Source of the DNA: Ascaphus truei
Lineage: Eukaryota; Chordata; Amphibia; Anura; Ascaphidae
Reading direction: 5' to 3'
Assembly: GCA_036426205.1 (NCBI GenBank)
Contig: CM071574.1
Location: 14,172,130-14,236,129, forward strand
Length of the DNA: 64,000 bases
Part shown: piece by piece, positions 55,321-64,000 of the stretch
How positions within the stretch are numbered: position 1 is the first letter of the stretch
Layout of the letters: each line of letters starts with the position of its first letter
Program-made: the position numbers and the translations under genes
The notes under the pieces: model-generated
What the model was told of the DNA's origin: nothing
The model's database searches: none
The model's input: only the letters and a program-made list of their open reading frames with translations

Positions 55321-56752
55321 CTTCTTTAAATAAAAAGGCTGGGATGCAACCTTCCACACTTCCAGCTTTAGACATGTTACAATAGAAACATATACAGTAT
55401 GATATTTTAATACAGGATATAATCCGTAGGGAATCTCACATGTTGTTGTTTTGATATGTTTGCGGTATTGATATCCTCTCTATAGTTTGTATCTGTCTGC
55501 AAGTTTCACATTTTCTATGTTGGCAAGAAAATGTAAAATTGTCTGCGGAATAGCACAAAAGTGTTCCTGTTTGGGTGGTTGCTTATGGCAAAATTAGAAT
55601 CAGATTACATGTCTACCTGCAAATAAAAATACTACTTGTAGTACAATCGCACGTCTCAGAAAGGTCTGCAACCCTGTCTTCCATTATCACATAGCAAACA
55701 GTGCTTCCCCTGCAGCAAGGGATTCTGGGTAATTACATGCAAATGAGCACAGTGTGTCACTCTTTACTTCTCATCCATTTTGACATGACCCCTATAAGAT
55801 TATGCCTGCGGTATTACACAGCTTTTCAACACAGCCTGGTTTAAAGAAGTGTATAGCCAGTAAACCTACTCACAGACATCTGTTTCAACCTTTTGGGTCT
55901 CAGTAAGAGGTTGATGGCTATGCACAGTGAAGCTGGCACGTTGGTTTAAACAGACATTAAAAACTTCTGATGGGCAAAATAAGTGGCAAAACCCTCTACC
56001 GTAGAGTGTACAGTAAATACAAATACCACCTGTGGTGCATTTGCATGTTTCAGGCAGGTCTGCAACCCTGTCTTTTCTCCATTATCACTTAGCAAACAGT
56101 GCTTCTACTGCCACACACAAACCCTAGTTTACCTTCACTTTATAGATTATATGCTCATTGTTTGGATGTCCATCAAACAGGATCTCATAAAATTCCTTGA
56201 AAACTTTAATGCACTTTACCGAACCATCAATCTTCTACTCTCCCATTCCCCTACTCAAATCAATTTTCCCAGACACATCAATCCTCATTAAGATCAATTG
56301 AATACAGATATCAGGTGTGGCTGTAGGGGGTGGGGCTGGCAGGCGCTGGTCGGGCCTCTTGTTGCAGCCGGGCCCGATGTCTCCAGCTGCTTGCCTGCCT
56401 CTCTCCTATACTGTCCCATGCCGGTCTTTCATGCCAGTGCACGCCGGAAGTGCGTGTCACAACTTTCATTACGAACCAACGACACAGCCCTGCATGGGAC
56501 AGTAAAGGAGAGAGGAAGGCATATGTAAAGAATATGTATGCGCTTGTGGGGGTGTAATATTCATGCATGTGTTGAGGCTCTCTGAATATTTTTGGAGAAA
56601 GACATTTTTTTATAAAATGGCTCTTCTTCCTTGAGACGTTGCAGACCTCTGGTATAACCCCTTCTGCTCAGGAACACACAGACACAGATGAACAATTTCA
56701 TAAATTTAGGAGGGATTTCATTAACCAAAGCTACAACCCAAGGACTGCAGAA
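55321..56752. other. Intergenic stretch with two copies of one repeat
   Basis: 55615-55760 and 56010-56115 share GGTCTGCAACCCTGTCTT, CCATTATCAC and AGCAAACAGTGCTTC, so they are copies of one dispersed repeat. The minus strand of 55882-55907 reads CTGAGACCCAAAAGGTT and then GAAAC, a hammerhead-like module. The GC-rich part at 56315-56470 has overlapping unsupported frames. Confidence 0.45.
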
Positions 56753-57022
56753 AGAGATGGACGAATTTGGATCCAGTGGATGGGCCGGTTCCTTTGGTCC
56801 GCAGATTTTAAATCTATCAATCTCAAAAAGGACAATTCGCGTTTTGAATATTTTTATTATTATTATCACCAATAAACTCCGTGGATCCTACAACCCGTGG
56901 ACGGATTTGTAGAATCTAATCCGCGGATTCAGCAAACCCATGGCGGATTCTTAAGAATTCTTAAGAATCCGCCAACAGATTGCTGAATCCGCAGATTGGA
57001 TTCTACAAATTCGCCCCTCTCT
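56753..57022. mobile_element. MITE with AGAGATGG(A/G)CGAATTT ends
   Basis: AGAGATGGACGAATTTGG at the left and the complement of AGAGAGGGGCGAATTT at the right are inverted ends. The interior holds repeated GCGGATT/AATCCGC motifs and the palindrome GAATTCTTAAGAATTC near 56949. A target duplication is not clear. Related starts occur at about 24897 and 47768. Confidence 0.5.
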
Positions 57023-57843
57023 ACTAGCATGGCAAAATCCTATCTGTAAAAAAAAATATGCATACTCTGAACTTGTTCCTCTAACTCAAAGGTTGGTTAT
57101 TTACTGGCAGGTGTGTCGATAAGTGATAACACTTGTTTTATTGATATTCTAAACATATACCTTAGTTTTATTCATAACTGGTCAAATAAAATTAAAATGG
57201 ACCGTTGAAAACATATAAAATTATATTTGCACTATCAATGATTGCCTGGACCTTTTTAAATAAGTCATCTAAAATACTAAAGTCTCTACGGACTGTAATT
57301 ATCGTAGGATGAGATGGTTTGTAATATTTACTCTCTACTGAAGGTTGCTGAAACTTTAAAAGATATTATACTGAACCAGTAAGCATAAATATATCTCAAA
57401 ATGTGTAAAAGTCTCTTTCAACAAAAAAACAGATTCATCTTGCTATAGTGCTTTCTATTAAAATGCTTACACTTTCATTTTTGCCCACTCCAACTTGTAA
57501 ATAAAATTTACGTCATGCAATGTACTAAAATATATTAAATTAATGTTGTTTTAAAGAGGTCTAATACTCAAAGAAATTTATGCCAAGGAAGACGCTACAT
57601 TTTGTTATGATGATACATTTCCCAAAGATAAAATTATCACCATGTGCATATTTGGAGTGCAAAACAGATAAATTCTCAGAATGCGCTGACAATTGAGTTA
57701 CTGATGCATCATTCGCAATCAGCAAGTTATTTGCCGTTTGCTGAGGATTTTATTCTATCTGCCTATACACTGCGAGTACATATTTTCTTTCTATTTAAAT
57801 CCCGATTTCTCCACAATTATTTTTCAAGACATTCACTTTAATA
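57023..57843. other. Unassigned AT-rich stretch
   Basis: No feature supported. Confidence 0.4.
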
Positions 57844-57887
57844 CAGGGGTGGGCAACTCCAGTCCTCAAGGGCCACCAACAGGTCAG
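57844..57887. mobile_element. Left part of a palindromic hAT MITE, cut by an L1
   Basis: CAGGGGTGGGCAACTCCAGT through CACCAACAGGTCAG is the start of the same MITE family as 16366 and 50010. It stops after 44 bases at the T-run that is the poly(A) tail of the minus-strand L1. The expected remainder of the MITE was not found on the other side of the L1. Confidence 0.7.
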
Positions 57888-58191
57888 TTTTTTTTTTTTT
57901 TTAAACTTATATTTTTATTATTTTTAACATATATGGGGAGGGGAAGGATACAAAAATAAAAAGGGAGGGGGGGGGGGGAACAACCATTTTGTGTCAAATT
58001 TCTTACAAACAACAACAGTCACATTACATATCATTCAACATCTGGTAAACACCATATTTTACATTGAGCACTCACATATACTCTCTCCCTCTGGGAGTGC
58101 ATCCCAAGGCTCCCAGACCCTATCATATTTCCTTGTGGTGTGGTTCAGAAATGAGGTAAGTTGCTCCATTAATTGGATATCATTGACCCTT

Positions 58192-58491
58192 TTAATAACC
58201 TGTCTTCTGGAGGGTGGAAGTGTCTTTTCCCAATGCCGCTGCTATAGCGCATCTAGCTGCTGTTAGAATATGCAGAATCAATCTTTGCGTATAATGATTC
58301 ACCACTTCCATAGGTTTAGCTAGGATAATCAGAGTTGAGTCTAACGTAATTTTGATATCAGTCACATCTTTTATTAATTTCAAAACTATTCTCCAATAAA
58401 CCTGCATTACTGGACAATACCACCATATATGTGCCAAATCTCCTAGTTGTCCACAACCCCTCCAGCATCTGTCCGAGGTCCCGGTAAACAT
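58192..58491 (-). pseudogene. L1/Tx1 ORF2 C-terminal Cys-His region
   Basis: The minus-strand frame reads DRCWRGCGQLGDLAHIWWYC, a C-x3-C-x7-H-x4-C motif. It then continues through VYWRIVLKLIKDVTDI to LILHILTAARCAIAAALG. This is the same domain as in the L1 copy at 53250-54341, whose equivalent is CPKQCGEPADLRHMLWSC. It is the last recognisable coding part before the 3' UTR. Confidence 0.8.
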
Positions 58492-58602
58492 ATGTTTTAG
58501 TCTTTTGGGGGTGTAGTACCAACGTTACAAAATGTTATATATATTCTCTACTGTTACCGTACATATGAGGGGTTTTACCCGCATTATCCCAGTCGTCCCT
58601 TG

Positions 58603-59320
58603 TTATTTCAGTCTGGAAGTCCAGAGCCCACTGTTCCATATATTTATGGTTTGGGGTTTTTTTTTAGAGATTAGCCCCTGGTACAGAGATGATATCAAAC
58701 CTCTTTGGTATTTTTTTGTTTTACATAAATCTTCAAATCGTGTATATCTAGGGAATTCCTCATCATAGAAGCTCTGACACACACAATGCCAGACCTGCAT
58801 AAACCAAAACAGCTAATTTGGGGTAGACCAAATTTTCTCATCAATTCCTCAAAAGACATTAGTTAGTCCTTTTCTAATAAATCTCCTGCCTCCAGAATTC
58901 CTCTATGTATCCAAATTTCAAAGCCCTGACCCTGAAATCCCGGGGCAAACCCTGGATTACCGAACAGAGGCGCAAGCTTTTTTTGCTCCGGGTCCCTGTC
59001 CCAGAACTAGACCATAACATAGAAGACAGTCCAATCTGGCTTTTTAGTGAGCTCTCCAGGTCCACCCAGGAATAAACTCCTCTCGGGGAATGCCAGTAAA
59101 CCATTTGTTTCATATGGGAGTCTATATAATATTTTAGAATATTTGGAACAGCCATTCCACCTCCTTCCTTGGCATCCAACATAATTGACCTAGCTATCCT
59201 CGGTTGTTTATGTTTCCAGATAAACTGCATAATTCGATTCTGGATTTCTTTTATATTTGAATGCGGGACAACTACCAATAATGTCTGAAAATAGTACAAA
59301 AGTCTAGGGAGAATATTCAT
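58603..59320 (-). pseudogene. L1/Tx1 ORF2 post-RT region
   Basis: From 59320 leftward the minus strand reads MNILPRLLYYFQTLLVVVP, then IQNRIMQFIWKHKQPRIAR, GGGMAVPNILKYY and FRVRALKFGYIEEF. Further on (58800-58603) come FPRYTRFEDLC and GLISSLYQGLIS. The ILPRLLYYFQTLLV block is a hallmark of the L1-type thumb and connection region. Frames change near 58870 and 58600. Confidence 0.8.
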
Positions 59321-60000
59321 CTTAACTGCGGTTATACGCCCTATCCAGGATACACAATAAGAATGCCGGGCTTGTAGATCTTTTTTTAATTTTGGAGAAT
59401 AGGTCAGGGTAGCTTTATTTATATAATTAATTATAATCTCTGGTAAGATAAATTCCTAAAAATTTCTGATGGGTCTTTTTCCATTTATAGTCAAAATATC
59501 ATTTAAGCACCTCAATCTCTTTTTCAGTTAGCGACAAATTTAGAGCTTCTAATTTTCCCATATTTACTTTATACCCAGAGAGCTCACCAAACCCCCGAAG
59601 GGTGGCCTGCATGTTCTGGAGAGATGTCAATGGTTAGATATAGTAAGAATAACATCATCTGCGAACAACGATATTTTATAGCACTCGTCTTTTATTTTGA
59701 TCCCTTGTATATTTGGGGAGGCTCTGATGGTGGCCGCTAGAGGCTTGATTGTCAGAGTGAAAAGAAGGGGGGAAGGGGGCAACCCTGCCTAGTCCCATTC
59801 TTAATTGTTATTAGATTCCCCTCCCCTCCTGGGGTCTTCAGGGTAGCTCTTGGCGACTGATAGAGAGCATGGACTCCCTGTAGAAAAACTCCAGAGAAAC
59901 CAAATGCCTCTAATGTCTTATCTAGAAAATCCCACCTTATCCTATCGAACGCTTTCTCCACGTCTAGTCTCAGCAGCATAGCTTTCAGTTTGGATTAGTG
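59320..60000 (-). pseudogene. L1/Tx1 reverse transcriptase palm
   Basis: This domain copies the element RNA at the nicked target. On the minus strand, LLRLDVEKAFDRIRWDFL (near 59977-59924) carries motif A with its catalytic aspartate. GTRQGCPLPPFF (near 59795-59760) is motif B. LFADDVIL is read near 59668-59645, with FADD at 59665-59654 as motif C. All three catalytic blocks survive, but in different frames, so the enzyme is not made. Confidence 0.8.
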
Positions 60001-60313
60001 TATTTGATCAATAACATTAATAATTTTGCTTGTATTATCTGACGCCTGGCGCTCGCTCACAAATCCCACCGGATCATAGTGAATTAATCTTGGGAGTATT
60101 TGATTCAGTCTTTTGGCTAGGATTTTGCTATAGATTTTCAAATCCGTGTTGAGCAGTGAGAGTTGTCTGTAACTACCACAACATAGTGGGTCCTTTCCCT
60201 CTTAAGGGATCACCACTATGTTGGCCTTCGTCATCTGTGGAGGGATTTGTTTTCCGCTGAGAAAATCATTAAATAGATCCAACAGACAAGGTCCTAAAAT
60301 TCCTATAAAGTTT

Positions 60314-60583
60314 TTATAATAAATATTTGAGAAACCATCTGGGCTCGGTGCTTTCGGTGGTTATCATAGAGCCGACTGCTTTACCCAGTTCTACCGGAGT
60401 TATTTTTGCGTTTAAAATCGTAAGGTCTTCCTCTGTAAAATTCGGGAGGGCACAATCTCTCAGACAATCCTCAATCTGATTCAAGCCCAGGGCTTTAGAA
60501 TTCGGTGTTGAATTGTCTAGTTCGCAAAGATCTGTATACAATTTACAAAATTCCTCTGCGATAGTTGAAGGGTTGTAGGTCAC
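60314..60583 (-). pseudogene. L1/Tx1 ORF2 linker before the RT
   Basis: The minus-strand frame reads PSTIAEEFCKLYTDLCELDN, LPNFTEEDLTILNAKITPVE and LGKAVGSM. The pattern FTEEDL-x-LNAKIT-x-xEL is typical of the segment between endonuclease and RT in L1/Tx1 elements. The expected continuation, a conserved K.PGPDG.s block, is only partly visible in other frames (near 60350-60320). Confidence 0.65.
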
Positions 60584-60662
60584 TCCCCCGCTTTTTAATC
60601 TAATAGCGGGGACCGAGGCCCTTGCCTTGATCCCTCTAAGTTTGTTTGCTAATAGCTGATCT

Positions 60663-60825
60663 CACAAAAATTATCCAAAGGGATAAAAAAGATTCCTCTT
60701 ATTTTTATCCCTTTGGATAATGTTTGTGTGCTCTTCAACTATCCGCATGCACTTTATTATTACTAAATACAATTTCCAGAAATAAATATTTCATACAAGG
60801 TTGAGCGGTTTAACTACAATGTTTT
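60663..60825. mobile_element. 163-bp insertion in the L1 with 12-bp TSD
   Basis: AATAGCTGATCT occurs at 60651-60662 and again at 60826-60837, and the L1 sequence is otherwise continuous across it. The inserted piece contains a perfect 20-bp inverted repeat (60670-60689 with 60702-60721; ATTATCCAAAGGGATAAAAA). A 12-bp duplication fits LINE-type integration more than a DNA transposon. I do not recognise the insert. Confidence 0.6.
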
Positions 60826-61081
60826 AATAGCTGATCTGCCTTATCACCCTTGTCATAGTACATCTGCCTAGTCCACTTAAGCGCCTTCTCTACATCCTCC
60901 AATTGTAATCTTTTAAATTCCTCCCTTGCTTGGTTCAGAATTTTATATACTTTCCTCGATTGGGGTTTTTTTATGTGAGCTTTCTAACTTTATAATTTTT
61001 TCTGTTAAGTATTTTTATCTTTCCACCTTTATTCTCTTTCTGTTTGATGCTATTGAAATAAGATGTCCTCTAATCGTGGCC

Positions 61082-61410
61082 TTATGTGCCTTCCACAGAA
61101 TCTTCAAGTGAGTCTCCAATTTGTGCGCTAATCTCTGGGTAATTTAGTAAAGAATCATTCATCCTCCAGTGAAATGACTGAATTTTGGAGAATGGTGGAA
61201 CAAACAGGATAGCCACAGGTGCGTGGTCCGACCAAGTAATAGGCCCTATATCTGAATGGAATATTTTGAGATACAAAAATATTATCGATTCTAGAATATG
61301 AATCATGTGGGGGCGAGTAAAATCTCTCTACCCTTTATGTGAGCAACGCCAGGCATCCAACAGGCCAAATTCTTTTATTAGTAATCTAAAATTATTTGCT
61401 AATATCGTAT
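61082..61410 (-). pseudogene. L1/Tx1 endonuclease C-terminal part
   Basis: From about 61390 leftward the minus strand reads LLIKEFGLLDAWRCS and RDFTRPHMIHILESIIFLYL, then IGPITWSDHAPVAILF (near 61242-61195). The D-W-R and SDHAPV blocks are the C-terminal motifs of the AP-type endonuclease, and SDH includes the catalytic histidine. The N-terminal half of the domain is not visible upstream, so it was deleted or lost. Confidence 0.7.
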
Positions 61411-62399
61411 CTCTCTCTCATGTGAAAGTTGTGAACAATTTGTTGTAATGGTTTTAGGGAACAAAAAGGGGTAAAAAACAGAAAAAAATTACTTTTCCCC
61501 TCCAGGAACGTGGGGAAAAACAAAAACAACAAAAATGAAACTATAGAATAAGATGAGTGAAACCAGCCACTCATCCCAAGTTTGCGGCCAGACCCTAAGT
61601 GGCCTGGCCTGGCGGGCATATGGCCCTACTGGGGGCGACCTGACATTGGGCATGCAGAGCTTCTGCCGGTCCTGCACACCCCATCTCTACCTGCGCTACC
61701 TCCCCTGACCGCGCCCTCACCACAGCTTGACTAGAATATGTAAAAGACAATCTATACATAAAGAAACCACATAAATTCCTAGCACCCGTGAGACAAATAA
61801 GCATATAAAACTTATCGTGTTGATATATACTTTAGGGATAGACTTCCCAGCTAGAAATATAAAGATATAAAACTCCGGATTCACAATTTGTCTTTACATG
61901 TTCAATATATTTTAGCATTAAAAAAATTATTCGATAAAAAAATGAATTACTCTTGTTTTCTCGTTGAGGTTTAATGTCCTTTGTATCTATAACCAAACAA
62001 GAAGAAACAGCTCTTCTCTCTAAGTCTTTGGGCCAAGGCCCCCTCACCTATCACTGGAATTCTCACTCCGTGTATTCACTGTTTTGTCCGTCGATCAACG
62101 TTAGCAAACCGGTACCCAACAAGCAAACAGCCGGCTCCAAACCTTATAATCAAGCGGACCCTGTAGAACTGTAGAAAATTGGGAAAAATATAGAGGGAGA
62201 CTGGAAGAAGAGCGGAAAGGACAGAAAGAACAGAAAAGAGAAAGCAAATATAGCTGCACATCTGGGGTTCTTTCTCTGAGTTGCCGTTGGTTGTCGAGCC
62301 ATCGGTCAAGAAGATGGCCAAAGACACACCGAGAGACCCTCAAAAGCACCATCACTCTTGAATCTTTTATCTCCGGCAACCGCACCATCAGCCGATCAA

Positions 62400-62760
62400 T
62401 TGTTGTCTGTGTTATCTTCTCAGGATCTTTGTTTCTGACCCGAACCTTCACTGGGGGTCAGGTCCAGAGCCATCAGGAAAGACGCCGATTCCTCGGGATA
62501 ATGAAGGGAGACCTGTCGGCCTCTGTGGTCTACCACCAAACGGAATGGGTAATGAATACCCTTTCCTGGAGCACCACCGTCCCTGTACGCAATCCTCTCC
62601 TCCTCTCAATTGTTATCCTGGACAAGTCCTGGAAGATCTGGATGGATCTTGTAAGTGGCAGCAGGCTTACTGTAAGATGCTTTGGCCAAAGGGTTAAACT
62701 AAATGACCCTTTTACAAGAGATCTATAGGTATTGACCTGTGTATTTTTTTCACATTGGAA
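62400..62760 (-). pseudogene. L1/Tx1 ORF1 C-terminal domain relic
   Basis: ORF1 of L1-type elements encodes an RNA-binding chaperone. On the minus strand, HLTVSLLPLTRSIQIFQDLS, then RITIERRRGLRTGTVVLQER (near 62690-62570), is the C-terminal domain pattern (iFqDLs-x-xT-x-xRR). FRLVVDHRGRQVSLHYPEES follows in another frame (near 62545-62480). A frameshift separates the two. It confirms that this L1 copy was long. Confidence 0.55.
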
Positions 62761-62934
62761 GTAGCTTTGGGCATTTTTGTTTTTTGTTGTATACATCTAG
62801 CCACGCCCACTAGCACTCCTTTTGACACTTATATGCATATATATATTATGTGGTAATGGTTGGGGTTCCTCAGAGCTTGTTGGGAATCTGTGTATTTTAT
62901 CTCATTGGAGACTCCTACTCTTACTCTCTCCACT

Positions 62935-63063
62935 ATAGGCAGTCACAAGGAGGAGATCTCACTGGATGTTATCCACTCACCCTCCATACAGGTAATCCTG
63001 GGCCTCCCTTGGCTCCAACAACATAACCCGCTTATAGACGGGACAGACAAGAAACCTATACAA
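62935..63063 (+). pseudogene. Ty3/Gypsy protease C-terminal fragment
   Basis: In frame: GSHKEEISLDVIHSPSIQVI, then LGLPWLQQHNPLIDG. The HKE...ILGLPWL..HNP..D pattern is the conserved end of the aspartic protease in chromovirus-like Gypsy elements. The DTG catalytic block is absent from the visible sequence. A stop at 63064-63066 separates it from the RT. Confidence 0.75.
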
Positions 63064-63144
63064 TGAAGTGTTGCCTCTGAAGTTATTCCTGTTTCTCCGG
63101 TACAACTTATCGCTGGTGTAGAGACCAGTACTCCTGCCAAACCA

Positions 63145-63972
63145 TTGCTTCCTGAAGTATATGCAGATTTCATTGATGTCTTTGATAAAGTCCGTTCTGA
63201 AATTCTTCCCCTCACCATCCTTATGATTGTCCCATCGATCTCCTGCCCGGTGCCATCCTTCCTAAAGGTAGATCTTAGCCTTTGTCTCTTCCCGAGACTA
63301 AGTCTATGTCTGAGTATTCAGGAGAACTTAAAGAGAGGGTTCATCAGGCCTTCATCCTCTCCAGCTGGGGCTGGGTTCTTTTTTGTTAAAAAGAAGAATG
63401 GTTCTCTGCGCCCATGCATAGACTATAGAAGTCTTAACAAAATAACCCTGAAGAACCGTTACCTATTGCCGCTCATTTCAGAATTGTTTGATCGTCTACA
63501 AGGTTCTTCCATTTTTTCTAAACTCGATATCCATGGGGCCTACAATCTCATACACATAAGACAAGGGGACGAATGGAAGACGGCCTTCAATACGCGAGAC
63601 GGCTATTACGAATATTTGACCATGCCTTTTGGGCTCTGTAATGCCCCAGCTGTCCTTCAAGAATTCGTGAATGATACTTTTTGGGACGTCCTCAACACTT
63701 TTGTAATTGTCTACCTCGATGATATTCGTATTTTTTCTAAATCTCTATCCGAACATATCCAGTACACCAAACTAGTTCTCTCTCGTCTTCGCGAGAATCA
63801 TCTCTATGCTAAGATGGAGAAATGTATTTTTTACCAAACATCCACTTCCTTCTTGGGCTACATTATCTCTGACAAGGGCTTCTCCATGGATCCAGATAAA
63901 CTCAAGGCAGTTGTAGATTTGCCCCAACCCACTTCTCTCAAGGCGATTCAGCTTCACCAATTATTATCATAA
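63145..63972 (+). pseudogene. Ty3/Gypsy reverse transcriptase
   Basis: This RT would make cDNA in virus-like particles. Blocks in order are [74 protein letters not shown] (motif A), [15 protein letters not shown] (motif B), [13 protein letters not shown] (YLDD at 63712-63723, motif C), [16 protein letters not shown] and [17 protein letters not shown]. Between about 63205 and 63320 the translation departs from the family pattern and then returns, so two compensating frameshifts lie there. The frame breaks again near 63950 and stops at 63972. The catalytic palm is otherwise intact, suggesting a moderately young copy. Confidence 0.85.
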
Positions 63973-64000
63973 ATATATCCGTAATTTTTCCGCCATAGTG

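Larger units (their letters stand above)
57888..62760 (-). mobile_element. Nearly full-length but broken L1/Tx1-type LINE
   Basis: Reading leftward on the minus strand: ORF1 C-terminal domain (about 62720-62400), an inter-ORF region (to about 61430), part of the endonuclease (about 61400-61080), a linker (60600-60300), reverse transcriptase (about 60000-59300), the C-terminal region with a Cys-His motif (58800-58190), 3' UTR and a poly(A) tail (T-run at 57888-57902). Many stops and frameshifts are present. The N-terminal endonuclease is missing, and a 163-bp insertion sits at 60663-60825. Confidence 0.8.
62860..64000 (+). mobile_element. Ty3/Gypsy LTR retrotransposon, pol region (cut by window end)
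   Basis: A Metaviridae-type element in plus orientation starts with the end of the protease and continues into RT. It begins within about 100-200 bases of the 5' end of the minus-strand L1. No LTR is seen on the left, so its front part is missing or was removed. The RT sequence is of the chromovirus-like vertebrate Gypsy type, distinct from the Gmr1-like relic at 37-39 kb. Confidence 0.8.

Noticed and set aside
62291..62728. 145-codon plus-strand frame
   Set aside because: It is antisense to the L1 ORF1 C-terminal domain read on the minus strand.

Overview
The window looks like repeat-rich, gene-poor vertebrate chromosomal DNA, most likely from an amphibian (probably a frog or toad). The evidence is its content: no compact operons, long AT-rich intergenic stretches, (CA)n, (TA)n and (TAA)n microsatellites, and a mixture of L2, CR1 and L1/Tx1 LINEs, CORE-SINEs, hAT-type MITEs, a Helitron and Ty3/Gypsy relics. 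The species assignment is an inference from repeat style, not a match. I see no complete host protein-coding gene, rRNA, tRNA gene or CRISPR array. The best host-gene trace is a short segment near 55.15-55.27 kb that resembles the N-terminus of a vomeronasal type-2 (family C) receptor.

Layout. 0-5 kb: a 910-bp hAT-type element with an exact 8-bp target duplication, a CpG-rich patch, a 66-bp tandem repeat split by a CORE-SINE, two small inverted-repeat elements and a CR1 tail. 5-16 kb: mostly AT-rich unique sequence with a CR1 fragment, a strong 32-bp-arm hairpin, an L2-type tail and an LTR-like GC-rich block. 17-25 kb: an L2-clade LINE with endonuclease, reverse transcriptase and a 2A-like motif, followed by several palindromic elements. 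25.2-33.3 kb: a second copy of the same 8.1 kb, full of single-base insertions and deletions in coding and non-coding parts alike. This looks like an unpolished long-read patch, not a biological duplication. 33-43 kb: a repeat present twice (33.4 and 42.6 kb), a non-autonomous Helitron and a decayed Ty3/Gypsy element whose surviving domains run protease, integrase, RT/RNase H (Gmr1-like order).

43-57 kb: palindromic MITEs, a GC-rich LTR-like or promoter-like block, a G-rich minisatellite, a large inverted repeat whose left arm carries a hAT insertion and whose right arm preserves the empty site, and a 5'-truncated L1/Tx1 copy with 19-bp target duplications. 57.8-62.8 kb: a nearly full-length but broken L1/Tx1 element on the minus strand, inserted into a hAT MITE. 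62.9-64 kb: the start of a Ty3/Gypsy pol region (protease end and RT), cut off by the window edge.

The elements do not form a working system together. A recurring theme is a stem followed by GAAAC or a close variant. It occurs at six or more repeat loci and resembles the core of hammerhead ribozymes carried by animal retroelements. All seen copies deviate from the consensus. Frames quoted here were read by eye; family names come from recognised motifs and were not confirmed by database search.
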